From: Hymenobacter edaphi
Lineage (GTDB): Bacteria > Bacteroidota > Bacteroidia > Cytophagales > Hymenobacteraceae
Length of the DNA stretch: 64,000 nt
Assembly (NCBI RefSeq): GCF_003258365.1
Contig: NZ_QHKM01000009.1
Location: 1-64,000 of the forward strand
Direction of reading: 5' to 3'
The translations under genes were made by a program, and so were the position numbers. The stretch's first letter is position 1; each line of letters opens with the position of its first letter. This document shows positions 35,690 through 44,575 of this stretch, piece after piece. The notes beneath the pieces are model-generated. The model ran no database searches and was not told the DNA's origin. It saw only the letters and a list, made by a program, of their open reading frames with translations.

Positions 35690-36031
35690 TTGGTGAGCGA
35701 GGTCCTTAACATCTTAGCCGACCGCCAACTCAGCGCCGTGGTGTTCGTGCAGGATTACTTGCAACTGCAATTCGATGGTGACTGCATGACGCTGTATGTG
35801 TGGCCAACTTTGCTGCTGCCGCAAGGCGTTTGTGACTTCGGCGAAGTTGCCTACCGGAACGAACTATGTTCCTTTATCGCGCGAATGGTGCAGCGCGTTG
35901 AATTGCTGGATCAGCAACACTTGCTGCTGCATTTTCAGAATACCCGCGCCGCCATCCGTATTCCGCTGGATACTGGCCACGAGGCTGTGTATTTTACGGA
36001 GTACGACAAAACTTCCTGGCTCACTCTCTAG
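35690..36031 (+). CDS. Hypothetical protein
   Basis: A 113-residue soluble protein, start TTG 35690 or GTG 35693. The stretch AVVFVQDYLQLQFDGDCMTLYVWP and the end HLLLHFQNTRAAIRIPLD then GHEAVYF follow a pattern I have seen in small proteins of unknown role in many bacteria, including proteins suspected of being immunity factors. I do not recognise a family name. Base composition is less GC-rich than the neighbours. Begins 5 bp after the NamZ gene. Confidence 0.6.
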   Translation: MVSEVLNILADRQLSAVVFVQDYLQLQFDGDCMTLYVWPTLLLPQGVCDFGEVAYRNELCSFIARMVQRVELLDQQHLLLHFQNTRAAIRIPLDTGHEAVYFTEYDKTSWLTL

Positions 36032-36060
36032 TCTAGCCCCACGCAATTGCAGCTTCTAGC

Positions 36061-36068
36061 TAGTTTTG
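36061..36068 (+). promoter_or_regulatory. -7 box of fmt
   Basis: TAGTTTTG matches TAnnTTTG, 20 bp before the fmt ATG. No -33 TTG at proper distance. Confidence 0.35.
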
Positions 36069-36088
36069 CCCGCTCTACGTCGAACCTT

Positions 36089-37045
36089 ATGCCCGAAACC
36101 GTCCCCCTCCGCATCGTCTTCATGGGTACGCCCGAGTTTGCCGTGCCCACCCTGGAAGCCCTGCTGACCTGGCCCGGCTGCCAGGTGGTAGCCGTGGTGA
36201 CGGCGGCCGACAAGCCGGCGGGGCGCGGGCAGAAACTGGCCGAATCGGCGGTGAAGCAGGCGGCGGTGGCCCGTGGCCTGCCCGTGCTGCAGCCGACCAA
36301 CCTGAAGGCGCCGGAGTTTCAGCAGGAGCTGCGCAGCTACGCGGCCGATCTGCAGGTCATTGTGGCGTTTCGGATGCTGCCCGAGGCGGTGTGGAACATG
36401 CCGCGGCTGGGCTCCATCAACATCCACGCCTCCCTGCTGCCCCAGTACCGCGGCGCGGCGCCCATCAACTGGGCCATCATCCACGGCGACCGGGTCACCG
36501 GCGTCACCTCGTTTTTCCTGCAGCACGAAATCGACACCGGCAACCTGATCTTCCAGGACGAGGTGCCCATTGAAGACGAGGACGACTTCGGCGCGGTGTA
36601 CCTGAAGCTGCAGCACGCCGGCGCCGCCCTGGCCCTGCGCACGGTGCAGGCCATTGCCGCCGGCACCGCTCCCAGCATTCCGCAGTCCCCGGGCCGCGGC
36701 GACCTGCGCCCCGCGCCTAAGCTGCAGAAGGAAACCGGCCGCCTCGACTTCCAGCAGCCCGCCGCCGCGCTGGCCAACCTGGTGCGCGGCCTCTCGCCCT
36801 GGCCCACGGCCTTCACCACCCTGCCCGATGGCCGCGGCCTGAAGGTGTTCCGCGCCCGGGCCCTGCCCGGCGCCCCCTCGGCCGACGCGCCCGCCGGCCG
36901 CTGGCTCACCGATGGCCGCAGCTACCTGCGCGTGCAAACCCCGGACGGCCAGTTCGACCTCGTCGACCTTCAGCTCGAAGGCAAGAAGCGCATGCCCGTG
37001 GCCGACTTCCTGCGCGGGTTCAACGCGGCGGTCCTGCAAGGGTAA
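36089..37045 (+). CDS. fmt: Methionyl-tRNA formyltransferase
   Basis: A 318-residue enzyme that formylates initiator Met-tRNA with 10-formyl-tetrahydrofolate. Motifs: VFMGTPEFAVPTLEAL, VTAADKPAGRGQKL, INIHASLLPQYRGAAPINWA (catalytic Asn and His), EIDTGNLI (catalytic Asp) and a C-terminal FMT_C domain (ANLVRGLSPWPTAF). The length fits the family. The ATG at 36089 (MPETVPLRIVFMGTPEF) is the natural start. Its stop codon lies at the edge of the nested palindrome that follows. No peptide deformylase gene is adjacent. Confidence 0.95.
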   Translation: MPETVPLRIVFMGTPEFAVPTLEALLTWPGCQVVAVVTAADKPAGRGQKLAESAVKQAAVARGLPVLQPTNLKAPEFQQELRSYAADLQVIVAFRMLPEAVWNMPRLGSINIHASLLPQYRGAAPINWAIIHGDRVTGVTSFFLQHEIDTGNLIFQDEVPIEDEDDFGAVYLKLQHAGAALALRTVQAIAAGTAPSIPQSPGRGDLRPAPKLQKETGRLDFQQPAAALANLVRGLSPWPTAFTTLPDGRGLKVFRARALPGAPSADAPAGRWLTDGRSYLRVQTPDGQFDLVDLQLEGKKRMPVADFLRGFNAAVLQG

Positions 37046-37046
37046 G

Positions 37047-37222
37047 CTGGCGCCGGTTTAGCTGTCGAAGACGGCGTAACCGGTACCCACCTTCGGGCCG
37101 GCTTTCAGCCGGCGTCCGGCGCCCGGACGAACGGCACGATGTAGCACCGTTCCACGCAGGTTGAAAACCTGCTTTATAGTAGGCACCGGTTACGCCGTCT
37201 TCGATGGCTAAACCGGCGCCAG
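37047..37222. repeat. Large nested palindrome with four inner hairpins
   Basis: Outer arms 37047-37084 and 37185-37222 pair at 36 of 38 positions (two adjacent mismatches). The interior contains four consecutive hairpins: GCCGGC (37097-37102/37108-37113), GTCCGG/CCGGAC (37114-37119/37123-37128), GAACGG/CCGTTC (37129-37134/37147-37152) and GCAGGTT/AACCTGC (37156-37162/37166-37172). It begins 1 bp after the fmt stop codon and ends 36 bp before folA. No reading frame inside. It looks like a MITE/REP-like element or a structured RNA; no target duplication is evident. Confidence 0.85.
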
Positions 37223-37258
37223 TTCTTCCTTCGTTATTTCTCCTGCTCCTTACACCAG

Positions 37259-37744
37259 ATGACTGCCATCGTAGTAGCCCGGGCCGACAACGGCGTTATT
37301 GGGCGCGACAACCAATTGCCCTGGCACCTGCCGGCTGATTTGCGCCATTTCAAGCAGCTCACCAGCGGGCACCCGGTGGTGATGGGCCGCCGCACCTTCG
37401 AAAGCATCGGCCGGCCCTTGCCCAACCGCCGCAACATCGTGGTGACGCGGCAGGCCGGCTGGCAGGCCGCGGGCGTGGAAACTGCCCACTCGGTGCTGGG
37501 CGCGCTGGAAGCCGCCCGCCAGTCGGACGCGGAGGTGTTCGTCATCGGCGGGGCCGAAATCTACCGCGAAGCTCTGCCGGCCGTGGACACGGTGTACCTG
37601 ACCGAAGTGCACCACGCCCCCGCGGGCGACGCCGTGCTACCCGACTTTCCGGCCGAAACCTGGCGCGAGGAAAGCCGGGAGCGGCACGAGCCCGACGACA
37701 AGCACGCCTACGCCTTCAGCTTCGTGACGCTGCGGCGGCGGTAA
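37259..37744 (+). CDS. folA: Dihydrofolate reductase
   Basis: A 161-residue enzyme that reduces dihydrofolate to tetrahydrofolate with NADPH. Motifs: GVIGRDNQLPWHLPADL (with Trp and the catalytic Asp), VVMGRRTFESIG, RRNIVVTR and VFVIGGAEIY. The length is typical. The gene lies just after the nested palindrome and is convergent with the PorU-like gene. The neighbouring fmt also uses folate, so a functional pairing is plausible. Confidence 0.95.
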   Translation: MTAIVVARADNGVIGRDNQLPWHLPADLRHFKQLTSGHPVVMGRRTFESIGRPLPNRRNIVVTRQAGWQAAGVETAHSVLGALEAARQSDAEVFVIGGAEIYREALPAVDTVYLTEVHHAPAGDAVLPDFPAETWREESRERHEPDDKHAYAFSFVTLRRR

Positions 37745-37775
37745 GCACCTTGCCGGCTTGCGTTAGCCCGACAAA

Positions 37776-37805
37776 AAAAGCCCGGTTCGTCTGAACCGGG
37801 CTTTT
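37776..37805. terminator. Bidirectional terminator
   Basis: AGCCCGGTTC / GAACCGGGCT stem (37779-37788 with 37793-37802) with A-run before and TTTTC after. Serves folA and the convergent sortase-like gene. Confidence 0.85.
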
Positions 37806-37824
37806 CTGTTGGAGATAAGCAGCG

Positions 37825-40800
37825 TTAGCGCAGCAGCACCAGCTTGCCCCAGCCTTTCTTGAAGGCCTGGTCGGCGGCGGTGCGGCGGTGCTCATACTGG
37901 CCGTCGGGGTCGTCGAGCACCACGCGGTAGAGGTAGGTGCCATTGGCCAGCCGGTCGCCGTACTCGTCGGTGCCGTCCCAGGCGTAGCTGGTCACGTTGT
38001 TGCCGATGCGCAGCGGGCCCAGCTCGCTCTGCATGATTTCGCGCACCACCTTGCCCGTCACCGTCAGGATCTGAATCTTCATGTTGCGCGGCGGCGTCGA
38101 GCCGGTGAGCGTGAACACGAAGCGGGCCTTGCTGGTGATGGGGTTCGGGTACGGGAAGACGTTGGTGATGCTGGTCTTGTTTACCACCTCGAACGTGACG
38201 CCGTAGCGCTGCGCGGCCACCTGCATGTCGCTCATGTCCTTGGCCTGCACTTCCAGCTTATACACCCCGTCGGGCAGCGTTCCGGGCGTGTAGTACACGC
38301 GGGTGCGGCCGGCCGAGGAGTCGTTCACGAAGCGAATCAGCGAGCTGTTGGTCATCGACACCACTTCCGGGGTGCTGTTGGGCCGGGTCAGCAGCAGCTG
38401 CACCTTGGTCGGGTCGGTGAGCGGGCGCCGCCGGTCTTCGTAGCGCACATCCACGAGCACCTCCGGGTTGGGCGACACGATGTCGCCGTTGAGGATGTGC
38501 GTGCCGTCAAACGCCACGTCGAGCACCGGCGGCACGCTGATGTTGGGCGCGGTGAAGTTCAGGGTCAGCTCGTTGTTGTAGTACACCTGCTCGGGCAGCT
38601 CCTGCGAGTTGGCAATGATGCGGATGGTGGCCGCCCCGCGCACCGCCGCCACGTTCAGGCGGAAGTTGTAGACGGCCGTCGAGTCGCCCCCCGGCCGCAC
38701 GGAAAAGCCCGGCACCCGGCTGGCCCGGATGGACACCGTGTCGGGCCGGCCGCTGCTGGTTTCCGTCACGATGGCCTTGGCGCGCGTCAGGGCCGCAAAG
38801 CTCACCGGCGACACGTTTTCGAAGTACACCGGGATGTTCAGCACGCCGGCGCTGGCGGCGGCCGTGCTCAGCGTGGCCGCGTCGTAGGCGCCGGCCGGGA
38901 TGCTCGGATGGTCGCGGCGCACCACGCCCTCGGGCACGCCCTGGTAAGTCACCAGCCACTGCTTCAGCTGCGGGGCAGTGCGGTTGGTGGTGTCCCGCAG
39001 CACCATTTCCAGCTGCAGGTAGGGATACTGCCGGGCATCGACGCCGGTCAGCGAGTAAGCACCGTTGCGCGGCTGCACGTTGCGGCGCAGCACCACGCGG
39101 GCATTGGTGCGGGTGTAGCCGATCAGGTTCAGCGTGTCGCTGTCGGCCGTGGGCTCGGGCAGCTTCACGGTGTGGTAGAGCGTCTGCCAGCGCTGGGCCG
39201 GCCCGATAAACGTGCTCGTCACCGTGCCCGAGCCTTCGCGGGTGCGGATGGTGTCGTTCAGCGCAATGGCCTGCTCGTTGCGCGGAGTGGGGCTGCTGGG
39301 CGAGAAGGTCACTTCGCGGCGGTCGGCCGGGAAGCCCTTGTGCAGCACCATGGCCAGCGGGTCGCCGTCCTGGGCCGAGCCAATCAGCTGCGAGCCCAGC
39401 GCCTGCAGCTCGGCCTTCAGGGCCGGGCTGAAGCTGCTGTAGTTGACCTTGTTGATGGAGAGCAGGGCCACGTAGGCGCCGTTGGGCACGTTGCGCAGCA
39501 GCTGCAGCAGCTGCCCCTGCCGGCGGGCCGCGTTGATGTTGTCGTTGAGGCTGTCGGCCAGGCCGGGAGTGTTCAGCGCGTAGGTGCTGGCGAAATGGTA
39601 GTACGTAATCGAGCCCACGGCCCCGCAGCGGCTGTAAACGCCGCCCGGCAGGTTATTGAGCTGACGCAGGTTGCGGCCCTCGAACACGGCCACCATGATG
39701 TTGGGCGTGCGCACGGTAATGCCGTTGTAGACGCCGCAGTTGTCCACCCGCACCGGCTGGTTGTCGACGATGATGCCGTTGGAGAGCAGGAAGGTGGGCG
39801 TCGCGTCGGGCGCGCCTTTGGTGGTCAGCTGCAATGAGCGGGTGCGCTCGGTAAACGCCCAGCGCCCGCTCGGCGCCGCCTGCGTCACGCGCTGCTTCTG
39901 GTTGCGGGCCATCTGCCCGTAGTGGCTCTGCGACCAGCCGCCCGGGCTGCCGCTGATAAAGCGGAACGAGCTGTTGGCCCAGCTCACGTCGAGGCCGGCC
40001 GGGGCGGTCGGCGGCGAAAAGCGGAAGCGCCAGTAGTACACCACCGAGTCGCGGCCGGCCGCGGGGGCGGGCAGCGTGGTCGTCCAGCTAGCTATGTCGC
40101 GGCCCGATACCGGCCCCGACAGCCGCCGGAAATTGGAGGTGAACGTGGGAATGGTGTCCAGCTCAAACTCGTAGTTGATGGGCTGCGCCTGCGGCAGGTT
40201 GCTCTGGCCCACCAGGCGCACCGTGGCCCGGTTGACGATGGCAAACTCGGTGGGCTGCAGCAGGGTCACGCCGCCGTTCAGGAAGTTGTAAGTGAAGGTG
40301 GTCGAGTTGTTGGTCTCGTCCAGCTCGTCGATGACGTTCGGGTTATCCAGCCGCACCGTGAAGGTGTTGCTGCCCAGCACCGGGGTGCCGGCCGGGTTGG
40401 TCATGGTGATATACACCGCGGTGTCGCGGCGGAAGTAGCGCAGCGTGTCGACCGTCAGCGGCAAGGTGGTCCCGTTCACGGTGCGCTCCACGGTGATGCG
40501 CAGCTTGTTGGTCACGATTTTGCCGGGGTTGCTCAGTTGCAGCTTCAGCCGGAACGTGGGGGCGTTGGCCAGCACCGGGCCGGCGGCGTCGTCCACCCGG
40601 GCGGCCGTGGCGTTCGGGGTGAACTTGTAGTCGGGCTTTTCGGGGGCAAACAGCGTCAGCGCCGGGTCGCCCTGCCAGGTCAGGTTCATCAGCAGGGAGA
40701 GGTAGTAGCGCCGGGCCTGGTTGTTGGTGGCCGGCGGAATGCTCAGCGACATGCGCCGGGCCACCTCGGCCTGCACCGCGGCCACGGGCTTGCCGTACCA

Positions 40801-43041
40801 GGCCGGCTCGTTGAACAGCGCCGAGTACATCTGGCTGCAGTAGCGGTCCTGGTCGTCTTCCAGGCCGAAGTCCGAATCGGCCAGGAAACCGATGATGCCC
40901 TTGTTGGCAATCAGCAGCCAGTCCTCGGCAATGGAGCCGCCGGTGGTGTAGGTGTTGCCGGCCGCGCAGCCGTTCACGTAAAACACCGGGTACTTGCCGC
41001 CCCCGCTGGGGTAGTTGCTGCCCGGGTCGTTAATGGGCGTGGGCAGCAGGTCGAGGTAGTTGGTCGAGCCGTGGCCGAAGTAGGTAATCAGGCTCAGGCC
41101 CTTGCGCAGCTGCTGCGTGATGTCGACCGACACCACCCCGCCGTTGGTCAGGATGGTGGAGTTGAAGATATTCTCCACGCTGGCCCCGAAGAAGGGCCGC
41201 TCGGCCTTCTGCTGGTAGCCGCGCAGAAACGCCTGGAAGCGCGTAAACTCGCCCGCGTCGTGGCCGCCGGCCATGTGCAGGATGTTTTTGCGCCAGGGCT
41301 CCGGGCCCAGCCCTTCGTACTGCTTGAGCTTGTCGAGGTAGTTGATTACCTGCTCCCCGGTCGCGGCCGGGATGCGGCCGGTGGGAATGCGCGGCACGTA
41401 GGAGCCGTTTTGCCAGTCGGCCGTGAAGAAGATGTCGGAGGCCCCGCGGGTGCTAGTGGGCACCAGGTCGGGCCAGGCCGCGCGGTTGGCCGCGGAGGTC
41501 TGGCGGTAAAAGCCGCCCGCCCACTCGGTGATGAGCACGCCCTTGCCCAGCAGCAGCAGGTAGCGGTTGGCGCGCGGGGTGGCCATCATGTAATCGGCAA
41601 AGCGCTTGAGGGCCAGCGGCGACCGTTCGCCGTAGTGAAACTGGTCGTAGAGCTGATCCGACGTCACCACCAGCGTGTCGTGGCGGCCGCCGGCCGTGGA
41701 GGCGCGGTAGTTGGCGTACTCGCGCACCGGGTTAACCTGGTTAGCGCCGGTTTTGCGCATCAGCGCCGCGTTCGACACGATCAGGAAGTTGTAGCTGGCC
41801 GCGTTCAGGGCCCGGAAGCGCACCGGTTGGGCGGCGCCCGGCACCACCGGCTGGGCGGCGTCGGCCAGCACCAGGGGGCGCATGCGGCCAATGGTGCTCG
41901 GGAAGCTGAAGCCGCGCCGCGTGGCCGAGAGGCTGGTGCTGCTCACGCGCTGCACGTTGTTGGGGTCGGCCACGTTGTAGCCGTACACCGTCGCCGGAAT
42001 GCTGTCCAGCTCGTAGTACGCGCCGCCGCCCTGCGTGGAGTCGTTCCAGAACTGGAAGTACTGCCGGCCGCTTTTCCAGTGGGCCGTCTGCGGATACGTC
42101 ACCCGCAGGTAGCCCACCCGAAACTTGTCGGTGGGCGGGTTGGCCGGGTTTTGCACGGCCGCCCGCACGCTCACGCGGTTGGTGGTGCCAAAGTCGCTGC
42201 GCTGCAGCGGCAGGCGCCCGCGCCGCACGTCGTAGCCGTTGTAGGTCTGCACCGGCAGCTGCCGCTCCGGGCCGGTGCCCCCCGGAAACACCGAGAGCAG
42301 GGTGTTGTGCTGATTGGGGAAGGCCCCGACCAGCACGAAGTCCAGCCAGGCCTGCGCCCCGCCCGGGGCCAGACGGCTGGCCACCATCGGGTTGTAGGTG
42401 AAGCCCGTGATGACGTAGGGCGGGCGGGTTTCGCCGATGGCCCCGCCCAGAAACCCTTCGCCGGTATCGGCCCAGGGCATGAAGGCGACCTGCTGGTCGG
42501 TCTGGCCGTAGCTGTAGTCGCCGTTGTCGAGAATGATGTTCTGCTGCAGCCAGTTGGCGTGCACCGTGCCGGCCGTCGACGTGTTTTCCGCCATGTCGCG
42601 GCCGTTGGCGGTGGCCGAAACGGTCAGGAAGTAGGCGGCCGTGTCGGTGAACATGCTGTAGAGCTGGTGCGGCTGGTGGGCCGCGGCCAGGTACATGTCA
42701 CGGTCGAGCTTGCCGTCGTTGCGCTGCCCAAAAAACTCCACGTAGGTAGTGGCGTCCAGCTGGTTGCGGTTGCCGCCGATAAAGCGCGCCACCTGCTGCC
42801 CGCGCCGCCACAGCTGCAGGCGCTGCGGGTTGGTGCTGGCGCCCAGGCCCGCCCGGGTCAGGTAGGCGTGGTCGAGGCGGTAGATGCCGTCCTGCGTGAT
42901 TTTGATCTTGTAGTAGGTCTGCGAGGGCACAATCCACTCGTTGCCGTACGGCCCCGACTGGGCCTGCACGGCGGTGGCGGCCAGCACGGCCAGCAGCAAA
43001 CCCAGGCAGCGCGTTAATAGCCGGGTATATCGTTGTGTCAT
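37825..43041 (-). CDS. T9SS C25-family sortase-like peptidase (PorU2-like)
   Basis: A 1738-residue exported protein. Signal peptide MTQRYTRLLTRCLGLLLAVL ... VQAQ fixes ATG 43041. Residues about 440-830 form a gingipain-type peptidase C25 domain with catalytic His657 in TYFGHGSTNYL and Cys692 in YVNGCAAGNTY. Ig-like and CARDB-like domains follow (LDNPNVIDELDETNNSTTF). The end (NVFPYPNPITSKARF ... YAWDGTDEYGDRLANGTYLYRV) is an FlgD-Ig-like domain. PorU of Porphyromonas cleaves the C-terminal signals of T9SS cargo. At about 1740 residues this protein is much longer and fits the putative sortase PorU2. The PorV/PorQ-family gene lies just upstream in the same direction. Confidence 0.88.
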   Translation of the reverse strand: MTQRYTRLLTRCLGLLLAVLAATAVQAQSGPYGNEWIVPSQTYYKIKITQDGIYRLDHAYLTRAGLGASTNPQRLQLWRRGQQVARFIGGNRNQLDATTYVEFFGQRNDGKLDRDMYLAAAHQPHQLYSMFTDTAAYFLTVSATANGRDMAENTSTAGTVHANWLQQNIILDNGDYSYGQTDQQVAFMPWADTGEGFLGGAIGETRPPYVITGFTYNPMVASRLAPGGAQAWLDFVLVGAFPNQHNTLLSVFPGGTGPERQLPVQTYNGYDVRRGRLPLQRSDFGTTNRVSVRAAVQNPANPPTDKFRVGYLRVTYPQTAHWKSGRQYFQFWNDSTQGGGAYYELDSIPATVYGYNVADPNNVQRVSSTSLSATRRGFSFPSTIGRMRPLVLADAAQPVVPGAAQPVRFRALNAASYNFLIVSNAALMRKTGANQVNPVREYANYRASTAGGRHDTLVVTSDQLYDQFHYGERSPLALKRFADYMMATPRANRYLLLLGKGVLITEWAGGFYRQTSAANRAAWPDLVPTSTRGASDIFFTADWQNGSYVPRIPTGRIPAATGEQVINYLDKLKQYEGLGPEPWRKNILHMAGGHDAGEFTRFQAFLRGYQQKAERPFFGASVENIFNSTILTNGGVVSVDITQQLRKGLSLITYFGHGSTNYLDLLPTPINDPGSNYPSGGGKYPVFYVNGCAAGNTYTTGGSIAEDWLLIANKGIIGFLADSDFGLEDDQDRYCSQMYSALFNEPAWYGKPVAAVQAEVARRMSLSIPPATNNQARRYYLSLLMNLTWQGDPALTLFAPEKPDYKFTPNATAARVDDAAGPVLANAPTFRLKLQLSNPGKIVTNKLRITVERTVNGTTLPLTVDTLRYFRRDTAVYITMTNPAGTPVLGSNTFTVRLDNPNVIDELDETNNSTTFTYNFLNGGVTLLQPTEFAIVNRATVRLVGQSNLPQAQPINYEFELDTIPTFTSNFRRLSGPVSGRDIASWTTTLPAPAAGRDSVVYYWRFRFSPPTAPAGLDVSWANSSFRFISGSPGGWSQSHYGQMARNQKQRVTQAAPSGRWAFTERTRSLQLTTKGAPDATPTFLLSNGIIVDNQPVRVDNCGVYNGITVRTPNIMVAVFEGRNLRQLNNLPGGVYSRCGAVGSITYYHFASTYALNTPGLADSLNDNINAARRQGQLLQLLRNVPNGAYVALLSINKVNYSSFSPALKAELQALGSQLIGSAQDGDPLAMVLHKGFPADRREVTFSPSSPTPRNEQAIALNDTIRTREGSGTVTSTFIGPAQRWQTLYHTVKLPEPTADSDTLNLIGYTRTNARVVLRRNVQPRNGAYSLTGVDARQYPYLQLEMVLRDTTNRTAPQLKQWLVTYQGVPEGVVRRDHPSIPAGAYDAATLSTAAASAGVLNIPVYFENVSPVSFAALTRAKAIVTETSSGRPDTVSIRASRVPGFSVRPGGDSTAVYNFRLNVAAVRGAATIRIIANSQELPEQVYYNNELTLNFTAPNISVPPVLDVAFDGTHILNGDIVSPNPEVLVDVRYEDRRRPLTDPTKVQLLLTRPNSTPEVVSMTNSSLIRFVNDSSAGRTRVYYTPGTLPDGVYKLEVQAKDMSDMQVAAQRYGVTFEVVNKTSITNVFPYPNPITSKARFVFTLTGSTPPRNMKIQILTVTGKVVREIMQSELGPLRIGNNVTSYAWDGTDEYGDRLANGTYLYRVVLDDPDGQYEHRRTAADQAFKKGWGKLVLLR

Positions 43042-43101
43042 AGTCGAATTACTTAGTGCGAAGCCAGTACGCTCCCGGGGCCGCTTACGTTCCTTGCCCA
43101 C

Positions 43102-44214
43102 TTATTTAAAGCCGTAGCCCAAGGACACCATGATGGAGTTGGCCTGCGAGCTGGCGCCCAGCCGCTCGATGGCCAGGCGCGAGAGGGCCAGGTCGAGGCG
43201 CAGGCCGCTCAGGGCCACGCCCACACCCAGCGTCGGCTGCACCTTCCACTCTTCTTGGCCGTCGAAGGCCTGGATTTTCTGCACGTTGGTGGCCCCGCCG
43301 CGCAAGAACAGCAGGTTCTTGTAGCCCAGTTCGGCCCCCACGTGCGGGGCAATGCTCACAAAGTCACTCGACACCGGGGTGTTGCGTTTGCCGTCGGTGG
43401 TCATTTCCAGGTCGATGGCGGCCACGGCGGTCAGATCGGCGGGCAGCTTAAACGAGCGGCTTACCCCGAGCACGAAGCGCGGCAGGGTAATTTCGGTGCT
43501 GTTCTTGGGAATGAAGTCCAGCGTGTCCTGGGTGGGCTTGAACTTCTCGGTGTTCATCGACCACGCGTTGAAGGTGGTGGTGATGTCGCGCGCCATCAAC
43601 GCCAGGCGCCAGTTGCCGCGCTGGTACTGCGCGCCCGCGTCGATGCCGAAGCCCCAGGCGTTGGCGTAGTCGCCCACGTTGCGGTACACGATTTTGGCGT
43701 TGGCGCCCACGTTCAGGCCTTCCACCGCTTCCAGCTTGCGGGCGTAGGAGAGCAGCAGGCCGTAGTCGGCCACCGAGAAGTAGGTAATCCGGTCGTAGCT
43801 GATCTGGTTGTACTCGTTGACCAGCGCCCGCGTGTCGGGAATGTCGTCTACCCCCACGCGGATCAGGCTGGCCCCGATGGCGCTGCGCTCATCCAGCGGC
43901 ATGGAAAAGGCGGCGTAGTCGTTTTTCACGATGCCCGAAAACAGCTCGGAGTGCATCAGCACCGCGTCGTACTTGGTTTTCTGCCCGATCAGGCCGGCCG
44001 GGTTCCAGTAGCCGGCGGTGGCGTCCTGCGCCAGGCTCACCTGCGTGCCGCCCATGGCTAGGGCGCGCCCCCCCACCCCGATGGAGAGGAAGTCGTTGCT
44101 GTACTTGGGGGTGTTGTCCGTGGTGGGCGGGGTGGTCTGGGCCAACGCGGCGCCGGTCCCTACCAGCGAAACCGTCGAGAAGGCCAGGATACTGCGGCGG
44201 AAAAAGTGAGGCAT
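43102..44214 (-). CDS. PorV/PorQ-family T9SS outer-membrane protein
   Basis: A 370-residue outer-membrane beta-barrel. Signal peptide MPHFFRRSILAFSTVSLVGT ... ALA. The start of the mature protein has DFLSIGVGGRALAMGGTQVSLAQDATAGYWNPAGL, the hallmark of the PorV/PorQ group (UPF0164, related to FadL). Strand patterns continue to an aromatic-containing end (VSLGYGFK). PorV carries cargo from the T9SS translocon to the sortase complex, so its position 60 bp upstream of the PorU2-like gene makes functional sense. Whether it is PorV itself or PorQ cannot be told from motifs alone. ATG 44214 is chosen. Confidence 0.85.
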   Translation of the reverse strand: MPHFFRRSILAFSTVSLVGTGAALAQTTPPTTDNTPKYSNDFLSIGVGGRALAMGGTQVSLAQDATAGYWNPAGLIGQKTKYDAVLMHSELFSGIVKNDYAAFSMPLDERSAIGASLIRVGVDDIPDTRALVNEYNQISYDRITYFSVADYGLLLSYARKLEAVEGLNVGANAKIVYRNVGDYANAWGFGIDAGAQYQRGNWRLALMARDITTTFNAWSMNTEKFKPTQDTLDFIPKNSTEITLPRFVLGVSRSFKLPADLTAVAAIDLEMTTDGKRNTPVSSDFVSIAPHVGAELGYKNLLFLRGGATNVQKIQAFDGQEEWKVQPTLGVGVALSGLRLDLALSRLAIERLGASSQANSIMVSLGYGFK

Positions 44215-44506
44215 AGCGTAATGGGTAAAAGCCAGGCATTGCGAGCAGGCTTCACAACGCAAGTTACTTATTAATAGTGCGGCGCCCGACGGCGAATTCC
44301 ACCGCGAACATAATGCCAGACCGGCAATCGGTGCGTCGGGTTGTGAGGCCGCCCAAATCTTTGGGCTAGTTGCCGCACGCGCGGCCCGCGGCCTCACATC
44401 ATTGGGGGAGGGGCGAAAAACTCGCTTCAACTGCCGTGCTGACAATCAACTACTTGCCGGCTTCAACTTTCCGGGAGTATTTCGCAACCAAAATTATTCT
44501 GACCAA

Positions 44507-44542
44507 GTACCTTGCTTTACAAAGTACCTGCTTTTATATTTG
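44507..44542 (+). promoter_or_regulatory. Promoter and probable PadR operator
   Basis: TTG (44512-44514), 20 bp, then TATATTTG (44535-44542) is a very good Bacteroidota promoter. Overlapping the -33 box is an inverted repeat GTACCTTG (44507-44514) - CTTTA - CAAAGTAC (44520-44527), 7 of 8 positions matching. A repressor on it would block polymerase. Start of the PadR gene at 44576. Confidence 0.65.
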
Positions 44543-44575
44543 TACCATTCTTCACCGACTACCGCCCGCAAGCCC

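Noticed and set aside
37047-37222. A simple terminator for fmt
   Set aside because: There is no T-run, and the outer 38-bp stem with four inner hairpins is far more than a terminator; kept as a repeat element.
39922-43017. A 3.1-kb plus-strand reading frame
   Set aside because: Antisense shadow of the PorU2-like gene; the minus-strand frame has the C25 motifs, the signal peptide and the C-terminal domain.
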